64,000 nucleotides of DNA from NCBI GenBank assembly GCA_947630825.1, contig CANRJA010000001.1, positions 140,400-204,399 on the forward strand, in the 5' to 3' direction. Each line of letters begins with the position of its first letter. Position 1 is the stretch's first letter. Shown piece after piece: positions 42,773 through 51,205 of this stretch. The stretch is from an uncultured Clostridia bacterium. Its GTDB lineage: Bacteria > Bacillota > Clostridia > Oscillospirales > Ruminococcaceae. The notes under the pieces were generated by a model. The model worked only from the letters and a program-made list of their open reading frames with translations, searched no databases and was not told the origin of the DNA. A program made the translations under genes and the position numbers.

Positions 42773-43122
42773 GGGGGCGTAAAGGCTTCGACGGGGATTA
42801 TGAAGCAGGATAAGCGAGTAGAGTTGTGCAAACTCTTTAAACGGTACACGTTTTAAATTAAACGACAAAAACAATTCACAATTAGCAGCTGCTTAAATGC
42901 TGCTCGCCGTCTCAAGGCAGCCTACGGCTTTGAGCATCGGCGTCGACTTAGTAGGAACGGCTTTTGCGTAATGCCTTTAGCGCAGAAGTCTATTTAAAAG
43001 GCTGCCTGCGTACAGGCGTGTTTGTTTGCCGGTAAGCAGGGAGATTTTATAACAAACTACACTCGTAGAAACTTCTGTGAATTGATTTTCGGACACGGGT
43101 TCAATTCCCGTCGCCTCCACCA
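42773..43122 (+). ncRNA. ssrA: tmRNA
   Basis: The 350-base gene begins GGGGGCGTAAAGGCTTCGACGGGG and ends GGTTCAATTCCCGTCGCCTCCACCA, the standard tRNA-Ala-like acceptor and T-arm of tmRNA with an encoded CCA. The tag frame is at 42861-42896 and ends GCA GCT GCT TAA, reading NDKNNSQLAAA. The codon before AAC is TTA, not Ala, so the resume codon is either TTA or AAC. Pseudoknot-like stems follow. Its 3' end is the integration site of the 7.0-kb element downstream; the sequence after CCA is element DNA. Confidence 0.95.
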
Positions 43123-43123
43123 A
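43110..43123. repeat. attL core (14 bp) at 3' end of ssrA
   Basis: GTCGCCTCCACCAA occurs here, within the acceptor stem and CCA of ssrA, and again at 50105-50118. The repeat bounds the element. Confidence 0.85.
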
Positions 43124-43195
43124 AATCACAAGCGTTGAACCCGTCAGAGCAAGTTTAGGCTTCTGGCGAGGAATGTACGCTTTAGCAATAGAATT

Positions 43196-43225
43196 AGAGG
43201 GTAATCAATGCCTGCCCTCTTTTTC
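43196..43225 (+). terminator. Element-borne terminator after ssrA
   Basis: AGAGGG (43196-43201) pairs with CCCTCT (43215-43220), followed by TTTTCTTTTTG. It lies inside the left end of the element and replaces the ssrA terminator that was moved to the right junction. Confidence 0.65.
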
Positions 43226-43239
43226 TTTTTGTATGTGAA

Positions 43240-43328
43240 GAATACGATGAATACGCTGGAAAAAATTAGCGTATTCCGATTTTTCCGTTACTGGCTGGGA
43301 GATGAATACGGAGAATACGCAGAATACG
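43240..43328. repeat. GAATACG iteron-like repeats
   Basis: Five direct copies of GAATACG lie at 43240, 43249, 43304, 43313 and 43322 (9-bp steps within each group), plus one inverted copy at 43270-43276. The inverted copy pairs with the one at 43249. The three adjacent copies recall the repeat cluster that RepB-type initiators bind upstream of the nick site. This is an inference from layout. Confidence 0.5.
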
Positions 43329-43483
43329 CAATTTTTAAAAACCCTTTATATGAGATACAATACAGGTTCGGATTATTTGTTATCAAGTTAATTATTCAAA
43401 TCACATGAAAAACCATTGAAAATACTGTATTTCTTCAAGAATAATTAAAAGAATATTTAGATGTATTTAACCCGGCGTCATGA

Positions 43484-43522
43484 ATCGCGGGGCGGTAGGG
43501 CTTGTCGATATCGCCCCGCGAT
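43484..43522. other. GC-rich hairpin, candidate double-strand origin
   Basis: ATCGCGGGGCG (43484-43494) is perfectly complementary to CGCCCCGCGAT (43512-43522), with a 17-base loop. It stands out from AT-rich flanks between the iteron-like repeats and the rep gene, where a rolling-circle origin is expected. Confidence 0.45.
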
Positions 43523-43667
43523 CCGGCAATAATCGTGCGATTTCCCAGTTTCCTGGCGCGAAAAGCGAACCATTCACAGAAATTTAATTATTTCTAATTA
43601 TTGACTTTGCGGAGACTGTCGCGTACAATGAAGATAATAGAACTATATTTTACAGGAGGTGTGGAAA

Positions 43668-44384
43668 ATGGGTAAGGATCAGCAAAGGGCGAAAGAAGCG
43701 ACGAATCTAACAACATTTATGCTTTCACAAGATTTTTTGCCGGAGCACTGGAATTGGTCGTTCCAAGAAAAGGCTGCTCTTGGTTCTTCAGTGGCTGACA
43801 CTGCAAAGGTAATTTACGATAGGCTTGTGGATGCCGGTATAGAAATCGTGGAGGCTTACGCTATTATGCACGATATGGATGAACACATTATTTGGGATGA
43901 ATATGTAAATCAATACCGGATGAGTTTTACTTCGCATCACATTCATTTTACGGCAAGACTGAAAAAAGGAGCCACACTTGAAACCATTGCCAATGTTATA
44001 GGTGTTTCGCTGAAATTTATTGAAAAGCCAAAGTCTGGGCGATATTCTTATGATAATATGCTGTCATATTTAATTCATATAAAGTATCCGAAGAAGTATC
44101 AATATAACCCGCAGAGCGTTTTGACGATTTGCGGAAAGCTATACATAGAATACTTTCGGGAAAAGCATGAACAGTGGATGCATGGACGGGCAGAGAGGAT
44201 TTTACGGGATATTCAGATTGAATACAACGATTTGAAAATTATGATAATGGAGGGCAAGATTACATTTCACGAAGTGTATATGGATCCAAAATATAATTAT
44301 GCGCTACATCAACACTATGATGCAATATGTAGACTGTTTGGTGCTCATAATACAATTGACGAATATAGAAAGAATCACGCTTGA
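43668..44384 (+). CDS. Rolling-circle replication initiator (RepB / Rep_2-type)
   Basis: This 238-residue HUH endonuclease of the pMV158 RepB type nicks the plus strand at the double-strand origin to start rolling-circle replication. Visible residues: Asp in MHDMDEH, the HUH pair in SHHIHFTARLKK, and the catalytic Tyr region MLSYLIHIKYPKKYQY. Length fits RepB proteins (about 200-240). AGGAGG is 8 bases before the ATG at 43668; an upstream GTG (43659) is inside the RBS. It is one of the few intact element genes. Confidence 0.88.
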   Translation: MGKDQQRAKEATNLTTFMLSQDFLPEHWNWSFQEKAALGSSVADTAKVIYDRLVDAGIEIVEAYAIMHDMDEHIIWDEYVNQYRMSFTSHHIHFTARLKKGATLETIANVIGVSLKFIEKPKSGRYSYDNMLSYLIHIKYPKKYQYNPQSVLTICGKLYIEYFREKHEQWMHGRAERILRDIQIEYNDLKIMIMEGKITFHEVYMDPKYNYALHQHYDAICRLFGAHNTIDEYRKNHA

Positions 44385-44418
44385 AAGCATCGAAAATAGC
44401 TTCTGATTTTCTCAAAAT

Positions 44419-44457
44419 ATAAATCCCGCCAAATTGGCGGGATTTATATTTTGGGGG
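44419..44457. terminator. Perfect palindrome after rep (terminator)
   Basis: AAAATATAAATCCCGCC / GGCGGGATTTATATTTT is a 17-bp perfect inverted repeat with a 5-base loop, about 35 bp after the rep stop. It ends in T runs on both strands. Confidence 0.75.
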
Positions 44458-44464
44458 TTGCGTT

Positions 44465-44495
44465 ATGAGACTTTCGCGGTATAGTGAAAGTAGAA
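44465..44495. other. Candidate MobV oriT
   Basis: ACTTTC (44470-44475) pairs with GAAAGT (44486-44491), and the interval includes TATAGTG (44480-44486). The nick region of pMV158, the model MobV plasmid, also has an inverted repeat next to GTATAGTG. The position just upstream of mob fits. Assigned by resemblance only. Confidence 0.4.
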
Positions 44496-44643
44496 GAACG
44501 CAAGTGCCCGTCCACGCGGAGGGTGGTCAAGCGGCAGCGCAGAAGCCGAAATATCATTTCGGGCAATAAATCTTTGATATGAAATGTCAAAGGTTGCTGC
44601 ACCGGAATGAACGGGAAATTTTTGAAGAAAGGGGCGAAAAAAT

Positions 44644-46053
44644 ATGCCGGAAATGACGGTGTTGAGTTCACAGGGACGCCCGGCAGAGTGGCATGATACA
44701 ATCATGCCAGATGGCAAGCGATTGGCGGGCACACCGAAGAACGCGGACGCGGCGTTATATTCGGAGAATGAACACTGGATCGGTGAACGGTATCGGACAG
44801 ATGCAGATCGATTCAATGCGGCTTTCCAAGATGCAATAGACGATTATAACGCAAAACAGACACGCGATGATCGAAAAATTGGTTCCGAGAGTTCCAAGCC
44901 AGAACGTCAAAAAAGCTATTATGACGGTATTATTGACGGTACGTTTTGTTATGGCACGGGAAAGCAACAGGAAACACCGGTGCAGGAAACTGTCCTGCAA
45001 GTTGGAAACAAAAATAATAACGGCATCACAGATGGCGATTTTGACCCTGAACGCTGGAAAGAACTGAAACTCACAGGTCATGAAAAGGAAGCATCAGAGT
45101 ATGCCTTACAGCATCTTTCACACGATCCAAACAAAGAAAGAATGAAGCGTGTCTTGCGTCGGGCAGTTGAACGCATACGCAATCTTGATCCAGAGCACCT
45201 TGTTATCCTCCGTGCAGATTACCATGGGGATGAACATTGCGGAACTGGTCATGTACATCTGGCCTATACACTTCGTGCGACCGGGTACAAAAGCGGAATG
45301 GAAAGCCGGGTTGTATCAGTACGTGCTTTAGCACAAATGGGGTTTTCTAAGACCCCAGACTAAGAATACGGGATTGTTCAGTTGCACGAAAAATTCAAAG
45401 GCATTATCGTGGAAGAAATGGCCGCTGATGCGGCTGAATACGGCTATACAGCTATTGAACGAAAGGCGGATTCAGGCGAACACCGCCAACACAGTGACGT
45501 TGATACCTTCCGAGAAATGGCGGCGAGGCGGGAAGAACTGGATAAAACTGCTCAAAAGCTGGAAGAAGTAAAAAGAAAATTAGACAAGCAAGGCAAAGCA
45601 CAGCAGACGTTTGAACGGTATATTAAAACTATAATATCAGATTTGGACGGATCAAAAGCGGAATATGCCACATATGCAGAAATGATGACTGCACTTAGTG
45701 CCGCCAAAGATAAATTTATGGAAACAACTATTACGGAAGCAAAGCAGAAAGCGCAAGAGGCAGCAGAGGCGGATTTCCAAAAGCAAGAGGACGCACTGGA
45801 AGCACAAAAGGTTGTTCTTGCTGATTTGCAAGAATTGAAAGATCGATTGGAGAAAATCGCTGACACTGATACCAGCCGGAAGCGTTTTATGCTGTCCCAT
45901 AAACTCAAAGATGGTCGCACGCTGGAAGATGCCTACCAGCAGACTATCCAGCAGAGGCAGGAGCGCACAGAAGCACTACTTGAAAAGGGAATTGAACTGA
46001 CTGCCAAATTTGAGGAAATGCAGTCGCAAGACAGCCAGCAGGAATATCATTGA
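44644..46053 (+). pseudogene. MobV (Pre/Mob) relaxase interrupted by a stop
   Basis: A single reading frame of 469 codons is broken once by TAA at 45361-45363 (codon 240). The N-terminal half has the relaxase metal motif in DYHGDEHCGTGHVHLAYTL (H.DE....H.H). The half after the stop resumes in the same frame with EYGIVQLHEKFKG and a long coiled-coil region (about 300-450). The break lies shortly after the catalytic motif, so a truncated N-terminal half could exist but would lack the C-terminal part. Relaxases of this type nick oriT so that a helper conjugative system can transfer the element. RBS AAAGGGG precedes ATG 44644. Confidence 0.85.
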
Positions 46054-46060
46054 CAAGATG

Positions 46061-46087
46061 GCACCCCGGTTTCGGGGTGCTATTTTG
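46061..46087 (+). terminator. Terminator after mob
   Basis: GCACCCCG/CGGGGTGC 8-bp stem with GTTT loop, followed by TATTTTG, just after the mob stop codon. Confidence 0.7.
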
Positions 46088-46173
46088 TCGGCATGGGATT
46101 GATTTTTTCTGTTTTCTATGATACACTATTACACAAGGACACAACAACACATTAAGCTGAAAGGATAGGAACG

Positions 46174-46329
46174 ATGGCTGAACGGAACATGGTCAACTTG
46201 ACCGTCACAATGACAAAGGAAGAACGAAAAGCCCTGAAGCAAATTGCGCTGGACAAAGATATTACGGTTTCCGCCCTTCTCCGGGAATGGCTGCGGGAGT
46301 ATCAGGAGAAGGATGAAGGAGAACAATAA
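46174..46329 (+). CDS. Small RHH/CopG-like protein, 51 aa
   Basis: This 51-residue protein, MAERNMVNLTVTMTKEERKA at the start, has a strand-helix-helix pattern (VNLTVTMTKEERKALKQIALDKDITVSALLREWLREY) typical of CopG-type DNA-binding proteins. AAAGGATAG is the RBS. Its TAA stop overlaps the ATG of the methyltransferase gene by one base (TAATG), so it is co-translated with it. It may control the restriction-modification-like genes or element copy number. Confidence 0.75.
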   Translation: MAERNMVNLTVTMTKEERKALKQIALDKDITVSALLREWLREYQEKDEGEQ

Positions 46330-47448
46330 TGGAGAAAAAACGAGATTTAGCAGCCGCTAAGATATATAAAAAAGATGAATTTTATACGCAACTCACTGAT
46401 ATTGAAAAGGAAATGCGTTATTACAGAAAGCACTTCAACGGAAAAACGATACTGTGCAACTGTGATGATCCTTTTGAAAGCAACTTTTTTAAATACTTTG
46501 TTTTGAATTTCAACCGTTTGGGTTTGAAAAAAGTTATTGCTACATGTTATACAGGTTCACCTATCGCAAATAAGCAACTTTCTATTTTTGATGTTTTAGG
46601 AGTATCGGAAACAACAGAAGATAAACCGTATAAAGCGGTTGTCACGAAAGTATATGATAAAACAGGCGATGGCGGTGTTGATATGTTCGATGTGGCCGAA
46701 CTGTTCAAATCCGGTGAGAATGAACTTTCCGAGCTACAGGGTGATGGAGATTTTCGTTCACCTGAATGCCTTGCACTTATGGATGAGGCTGATATTGTCG
46801 TAACGAATCCTCCGTTTTCGTTGTTCAGAGAATATGTTACGACTCTTGTTGATTATAGCAAAAAATTTATTATCATAGGTAATGTTAATGCTATTTCTTA
46901 TAAAGAGATTTTTCCTTTAATCAAAGATAATAAAATGTGGATTGGCGCAAGTATACATTCGGGTGATCGTAAATTTTATGTTCCCGATGATTACCCAATG
47001 AGAGCATCTGGTTGTGGGGTTGAGGATGATGGCCGTCGTTTCATAAAAGTAAAAGGAGTGCGCTTGTATACCAATCTTGATATAAAGCAAAGGCACGAAG
47101 AACTTATTCTTGTAAAGAAATATCAATCCGAGTTGTACCCAAACTATGAAAATTATAACGCTATTGAAGTCTCAAAAGTTGTCGATATTCCTTGCGATTT
47201 CAGCGGTATTATGGGCGTGCCCATTACGTTTTTGGACAAATATAATCCAGAACAATTTGAAATTATTGGTTTAGGAATAACGGAACTTGGAAAATCCATC
47301 GGTGTGGGCAACTATGATCGTCAATATAAAACACCAGCATCACGCGACGGTACCATTGTACTATGTAAAGGACGGGAAAGGTGTTGTTCCTTATGCCCGT
47401 GTACTTATTCGCAACAAGCACCCCGAAGCACCAAAGGAGGTAAAGTAA
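46329..47448 (+). pseudogene. EcoRI-type adenine-specific DNA methyltransferase, C-terminus frameshifted
   Basis: The main frame encodes a protein recognisable as the EcoRI methylase family: an N-terminal EKEMRYYRKHFNGKTILCNCDDPFESNFFKYF segment and the N6-adenine MTase catalytic motif DIVVTNPPFSLF. After KTPASRDGT the frame fails: reading on gives unrelated sequence to a TGA at 47462. Dropping one base near 47355 restores LYYVKDGKGVVPYARVLIRNKHPE, ending at TAA 47446-47448, directly before the next ATG. So a one-base insertion near 47355 probably damaged the last 30 or so residues. The catalytic part is intact, so some activity is conceivable. Confidence 0.8.
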
Positions 47449-48556
47449 ATGCAGATCAATGAATTAAAAGTCACGGTTGGCGAGGTATGCGAAGGCTATT
47501 TCAACGACGCAGAAGAAGGTGTTGTCGGCTATGATGAACGCCTCGACATCCGCCCAAAATATCAGCGGGAATTTGTTTACAAGGATGCGCAGCGTGATGA
47601 AGTGATACGCACCGTGATGAAGGGTCTGCCCCTGAACGTGATCTATTGGTGTAAAGTAAAGCAAGAGGACGGTTCGGACGGGTTTGAAGTGCTGGACGGT
47701 CAGCAGCGCACGATCTCCCTGTGTGAATATGTGGATGGGTCTTTCTCTGTGGATGATAAGTATTTTTACAACCTGCCGTCCGACCAGAAACAGAAGATTT
47801 TAGACTATCCCCTGTTTGTTTATGTCTGTGACGGAACGGACAGTGAAAAGCTGGATTGGTTCCGTATTATCAATATTGCCGGGGAGCAGTTGACCGATCA
47901 GGAGTTGCGGAACGCTGTCTATGCGGGCAGTTGGACTTCCGACGCGAAACGGTATTTCTCCAAAACCGGGTGTGCCGCTGATACTCTGGCGGGCGATTAT
48001 CTGAAAGGCGCTTCCATTCGGCAGGAACATCTTGAAACGGCGATCCTTTGGGCGGCAAGTGCCGAAGGAAAGAGCATCGAGGCATATATGGCCGAGCATC
48101 AGAACGACCCCAGCGCTGTGCAGCTTTGGAACTATTTCCGTTCTGTCATTGACTGGGTACAGGCTATTTTCCCGAAGAAGCGCAAGGAAATGAAAGGGCT
48201 GCCGTGGGGATTGTTTTATAATCAGCATGGCAAGCGGACAGACCTTGACCCGCGAAAGCTGGAAATTGAAATCCAGCGTTTAATGGGTGATGAGGATGTA
48301 ACAAAGAAATCCGGTATCTATGAATATCTGCTGACAGGTGAAGAAAGGAAACTGTCGATCCGTGCTTTTTGACCGCCGGGATGCTCTCGCTGCCTATGAA
48401 AAGCAAGGCCACAAATGCGCGATCTGTGGCGAAACCTTTGAATTTGACGAGATGCACGCCGACCATATCACGCCGTGGAGCAAGGGCGGCAAAACAACGC
48501 CGGATAACTGCCAGATGCTATGTCGGGATTGCAATTTGAAAAAGGGCGCACAGTAA
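47449..48556 (+). pseudogene. DUF262-HNH nuclease, frameshifted between domains
   Basis: The first frame (47449-48372) is a DUF262 domain: [25 protein letters not shown], the nucleotide-binding-like DGQQRTISL motif and [21 protein letters not shown]. It ends at TGA 48370-48372. In the +1 frame a classic HNH nuclease follows at once: HKCAICGETFEFDEMHADHITPW...NCQMLCRDCN, with two Cys pairs for zinc. Removing one T from the T5 run 48366-48370 fuses the two as [17 protein letters not shown]262/HNH proteins include GmrSD-type restriction enzymes. The partner methyltransferase directly upstream suggests a restriction-modification pair. Confidence 0.85.
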
Positions 48557-50104
48557 AGGAAATAGATAATGGCAAAACAAAAAAGATTTATCCCCAATGA
48601 CAATAACCTTGCAATCGCGTATTACAGATATAGTAGCCATGCGCAAAATGAGACAAGTATAGACCAACAGCGGGATGCGGCACAGAAATACGCTGATGCA
48701 CATGGACTGAGAATTATCAAAGAATACGCCGATGAAGCATTATCCGGCACTTCGGATGATCGGCCGCAATTTCAGCTGATGATTTCCGAAGTGGCACGGA
48801 TGAAACCTGCCGCGCTGATCGTATGGAAAACGGATCGGATTGCCCGTAACCGCGTTGATTCCGCACTTTCCAAAAAGGCGATTCGTGACACTGGCTGCAC
48901 CATTAATTATGTGGCAGAAGCTATCCCACAGGAAGCGCCGGAAGCAGCCTTGATGGAAGGACTGCTCGAATTCATGGCGGAATTTTATAGTAAGCAGTTG
49001 CGGCAAAATATTATGCGTGGGATGCGCTACAATGCGGAAAACTGTTATTATAACAGGCATAAAATGCTTGGCTATAGGCCGGAAGAAGGTAAAAAAGCAA
49101 ATCGAAAAATCTTAGTTGATCCAGACACCGCCCCGATTGTTCAGCGGATATTTACGGATTATGCCGCCGGGAAGCAACTGCAAGCGATAGCAAACGAGTT
49201 GAACTAACAGGGCCTACGGACGACACATGGGAAAAGATTTACGGTAAACAGCTTGCGTCACACCTTGCATAATGAGGCGTATATTGGAGTTTACAAGTAC
49301 GCCGATATTGTTGTTGAGGGTGGTATTCCGGCGCTTGTTTCTAAAGAACTGTTTGAGTAAGCGCAGAAGCGGTTTGCCGAGAACAAACGCAAAGGATCAC
49401 AGATTGCCGCTGAACTGTCTGATAGTGACGCCCCGCGCTACTGGCTGACTGGCAAGCTGTATTGCGGATATTGTGGTGAATCCCTACAAGGCGTGAGTGG
49501 CACAAGCAAGACAGGTGCAAAACACTATTATTACTACTGCTCCGGTCAAAGGAAACACCGGTGTGAAAAACGTCCGATACGGAAAGATGTTATTGAAGCT
49601 GCCGTAGAAGGTGTGCTGCATGACATTCTGGCGAATCCTGAAAACGCTTTTAGGATAGCCGACGCAGCTGTTGGATATTACAATTCCCATTATAGGGACT
49701 CAAGCTACATTGACGGCTTGGAAGCTGCCCTGAAAGATACACAGAAAGCACTGGCGAACCTTGTAAAGGCTATCGAACTTGGTATCTTTTCAGAATCCAC
49801 ACAGCAACGCCTGACCGAATTGGAAAAGCGGAAAAAGGATATACAAGACAGTATCGAGGCAGAAAAGGCAAAACGCGAACTATTGCAGGATCAGCACAGC
49901 ATTCAAGCATATTTCGATAGGTTCAACAATCCTGAATCTTTCCTTTTTGACAATGCGATTCGGGATGCCGCATTGGACTACTTTGTCCACAAAATATATG
50001 TGTATGATGTTAGGATTATTATTACCGGATCGTACTGTGACGGGTACACCTATGACATTCCGTTGGAATCGCTGGATGAAGAAATAGAGTTCGATCCCTT
50101 CGCG

Positions 50105-50118
50105 GTCGCCTCCACCAA
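50105..50118. repeat. attR core (14 bp)
   Basis: Second copy of GTCGCCTCCACCAA, inside the 3' part of the recombinase frame. It marks the right end of the element. Confidence 0.85.
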
Positions 50119-50124
50119 TAATGA

Positions 50125-50155
50125 AATACCGCCCTATTTTAGGGCGGTATTTTTT
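50125..50155 (+). terminator. Displaced native ssrA terminator
   Basis: AATACCGCCCT/AGGGCGGTATT, a perfect stem followed by T6, lies just beyond attR. In the empty chromosome it would directly follow ssrA. Confidence 0.8.
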
Positions 50156-50208
50156 ATATACACTTCTGTTACACGTTTTCTAAACGGCAAACATTAAATT
50201 TGTCTGCA

Positions 50209-51072
50209 CTATTCATCAAGCGCCTTTTTCATAAAATCTTCAGTTGAAATTCCGCTGGCTCGGTTGTATCGGTTAAGACGATAAAGACAGTCCTCGTCTT
50301 TTGAAATATAATTCATCTTTTCCTCTACCCCAAAGCTGACCTTAAATCCGCAGGCTTTAATAAATTTTGTACTGTCATCAGACACAGCACCGTATGGATA
50401 AACATATGTATTAGGAACTATTTCGCAGTTGGCTTTTATTTTATCCATAAAGCTGAGAGTGTCGGACATAAAAGCAGAACGATAATCGTCGTAGCTTTCA
50501 TTACCCATTCTCTTAGCGCCTACCCTTCTAGCCATAGTGTGAAAATTATCCGAGTGACAGGCTATTTCCACCCGTCCGCTGATGTAAGCGTCCTTGCAGT
50601 CTTTCCAAGACATATACGAGTAATTCGGATTCGGGTCATTTTCTGCTGTCGCCTTGTCGCAGAACGCTCCCACAACTGCAAAAACAGCTTTCATATTATA
50701 CTTAGACAACAGCGGTAGAACGTAATACATATTGTTATAGCAGCCGTCGTCGAAACTCAAAATCACCGGCTTTTCAGGAAGCTCTTTATCTGAATACACA
50801 TAAGAAATAAGGTCTTGGCACAGTATAGGCGTGAAGCCGTGTTCTTTTAAGTAAAGCATATCGCTTTCAAGCTCCAGAGGAGAAAGAACATAATCTCCAT
50901 GCTTGCTTTCGTCTTTTAGAATAGAATGATACATTATAATAGGCAGCTTTACACCTCTGATGCTTTCAGCAAACGCAGAACAAGCATAAACTAAAACCGA
51001 AACTAACACTGCTCCCGAAATAAATAAGGAAAGCATTTTTAATATTTTTTTTACAGAAACGATTTTAAACAT
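50209..51072 (-). CDS. Polysaccharide deacetylase (CE4) membrane-anchored
   Basis: This 287-residue protein has an N-terminal signal-anchor helix (about 12-34) and a NodB-type deacetylase domain. Metal-binding motifs are visible: SFDDG (motif 1), the ACHSDNFHTM pair of His (motif 2) and YPYGAVSDDS (motif 3). Such enzymes remove acetyl groups from peptidoglycan or exopolysaccharide outside the membrane. The substrate is not predictable. It is convergent with the element and ends about 10 bases beyond the recombinase frame. Confidence 0.9.
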   Translation of the reverse strand: MFKIVSVKKILKMLSLFISGAVLVSVLVYACSAFAESIRGVKLPIIMYHSILKDESKHGDYVLSPLELESDMLYLKEHGFTPILCQDLISYVYSDKELPEKPVILSFDDGCYNNMYYVLPLLSKYNMKAVFAVVGAFCDKATAENDPNPNYSYMSWKDCKDAYISGRVEIACHSDNFHTMARRVGAKRMGNESYDDYRSAFMSDTLSFMDKIKANCEIVPNTYVYPYGAVSDDSTKFIKACGFKVSFGVEEKMNYISKDEDCLYRLNRYNRASGISTEDFMKKALDE

Positions 51073-51144
51073 TTGGTCACTCCCTGATGCTAAACGCTAT
51101 AATACTATGATATTAAAATGTTTGTGTAATTATTTGTATTATTC

Positions 51145-51173
51145 TTGTTTTTGAGAATTTATTATGCTATAAT
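51145..51173 (+). promoter_or_regulatory. Promoter of phosphofructokinase gene
   Basis: TTGTTT (51145-51150), 17 bp, TATAAT (51168-51173), about 30 bp before the start codon. Confidence 0.6.
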
Positions 51174-51205
51174 TATCAAAAGAATTTGAATAAAGGTGAA
51201 GTTTT

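Larger units (their letters stand above)
43110..50118. mobile_element. 7.0-kb mobilisable element integrated in ssrA
   Basis: The segment between the two 14-bp repeats holds an element-type gene set: rolling-circle replication initiator, MobV relaxase, small RHH-like protein, DNA methyltransferase, DUF262-HNH nuclease and a large serine recombinase at the right end. The native ssrA terminator now lies beyond the right repeat at 50125-50155. The coding style (richer in G+C, different codon choice from neighbours such as the surface protein at 39736) supports transfer. Five interrupting mutations in four genes suggest it can no longer move by itself. Confidence 0.9.
48569..50197 (+). pseudogene. 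Large serine recombinase with two in-frame stops
   Basis: One frame of 543 codons is interrupted by TAA at 49205-49207 and TAA at 49358-49360. Before the first stop is the resolvase catalytic domain (AIAYYRYSSHAQNETSIDQQ with the Ser nucleophile) and DRIARNRVD. Between the stops lies the Recombinase domain (GKRFTVNSLRHTLHNEAYIGVYKY). After them comes the zinc ribbon (LYCGYCGESLQGV...CSG...RCEK) and a coiled coil. Such enzymes integrate and excise elements. The 3' end of the frame reads through attR at 50105 and ends in host sequence. As written it should be inactive. Confidence 0.88.

Noticed and set aside
43208..43408. Possible 66-codon gene at the left end of the element
   Set aside because: It starts inside the terminator hairpin, has no RBS, and its repeat GEYGEYAEY simply translates the GAATACG iterons. 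I treat the region as regulatory DNA.
43668..44384. Rep protein truncated by decay
   Set aside because: At 238 residues it matches the full length of RepB-type initiators, and the HUH and Tyr motifs are complete.
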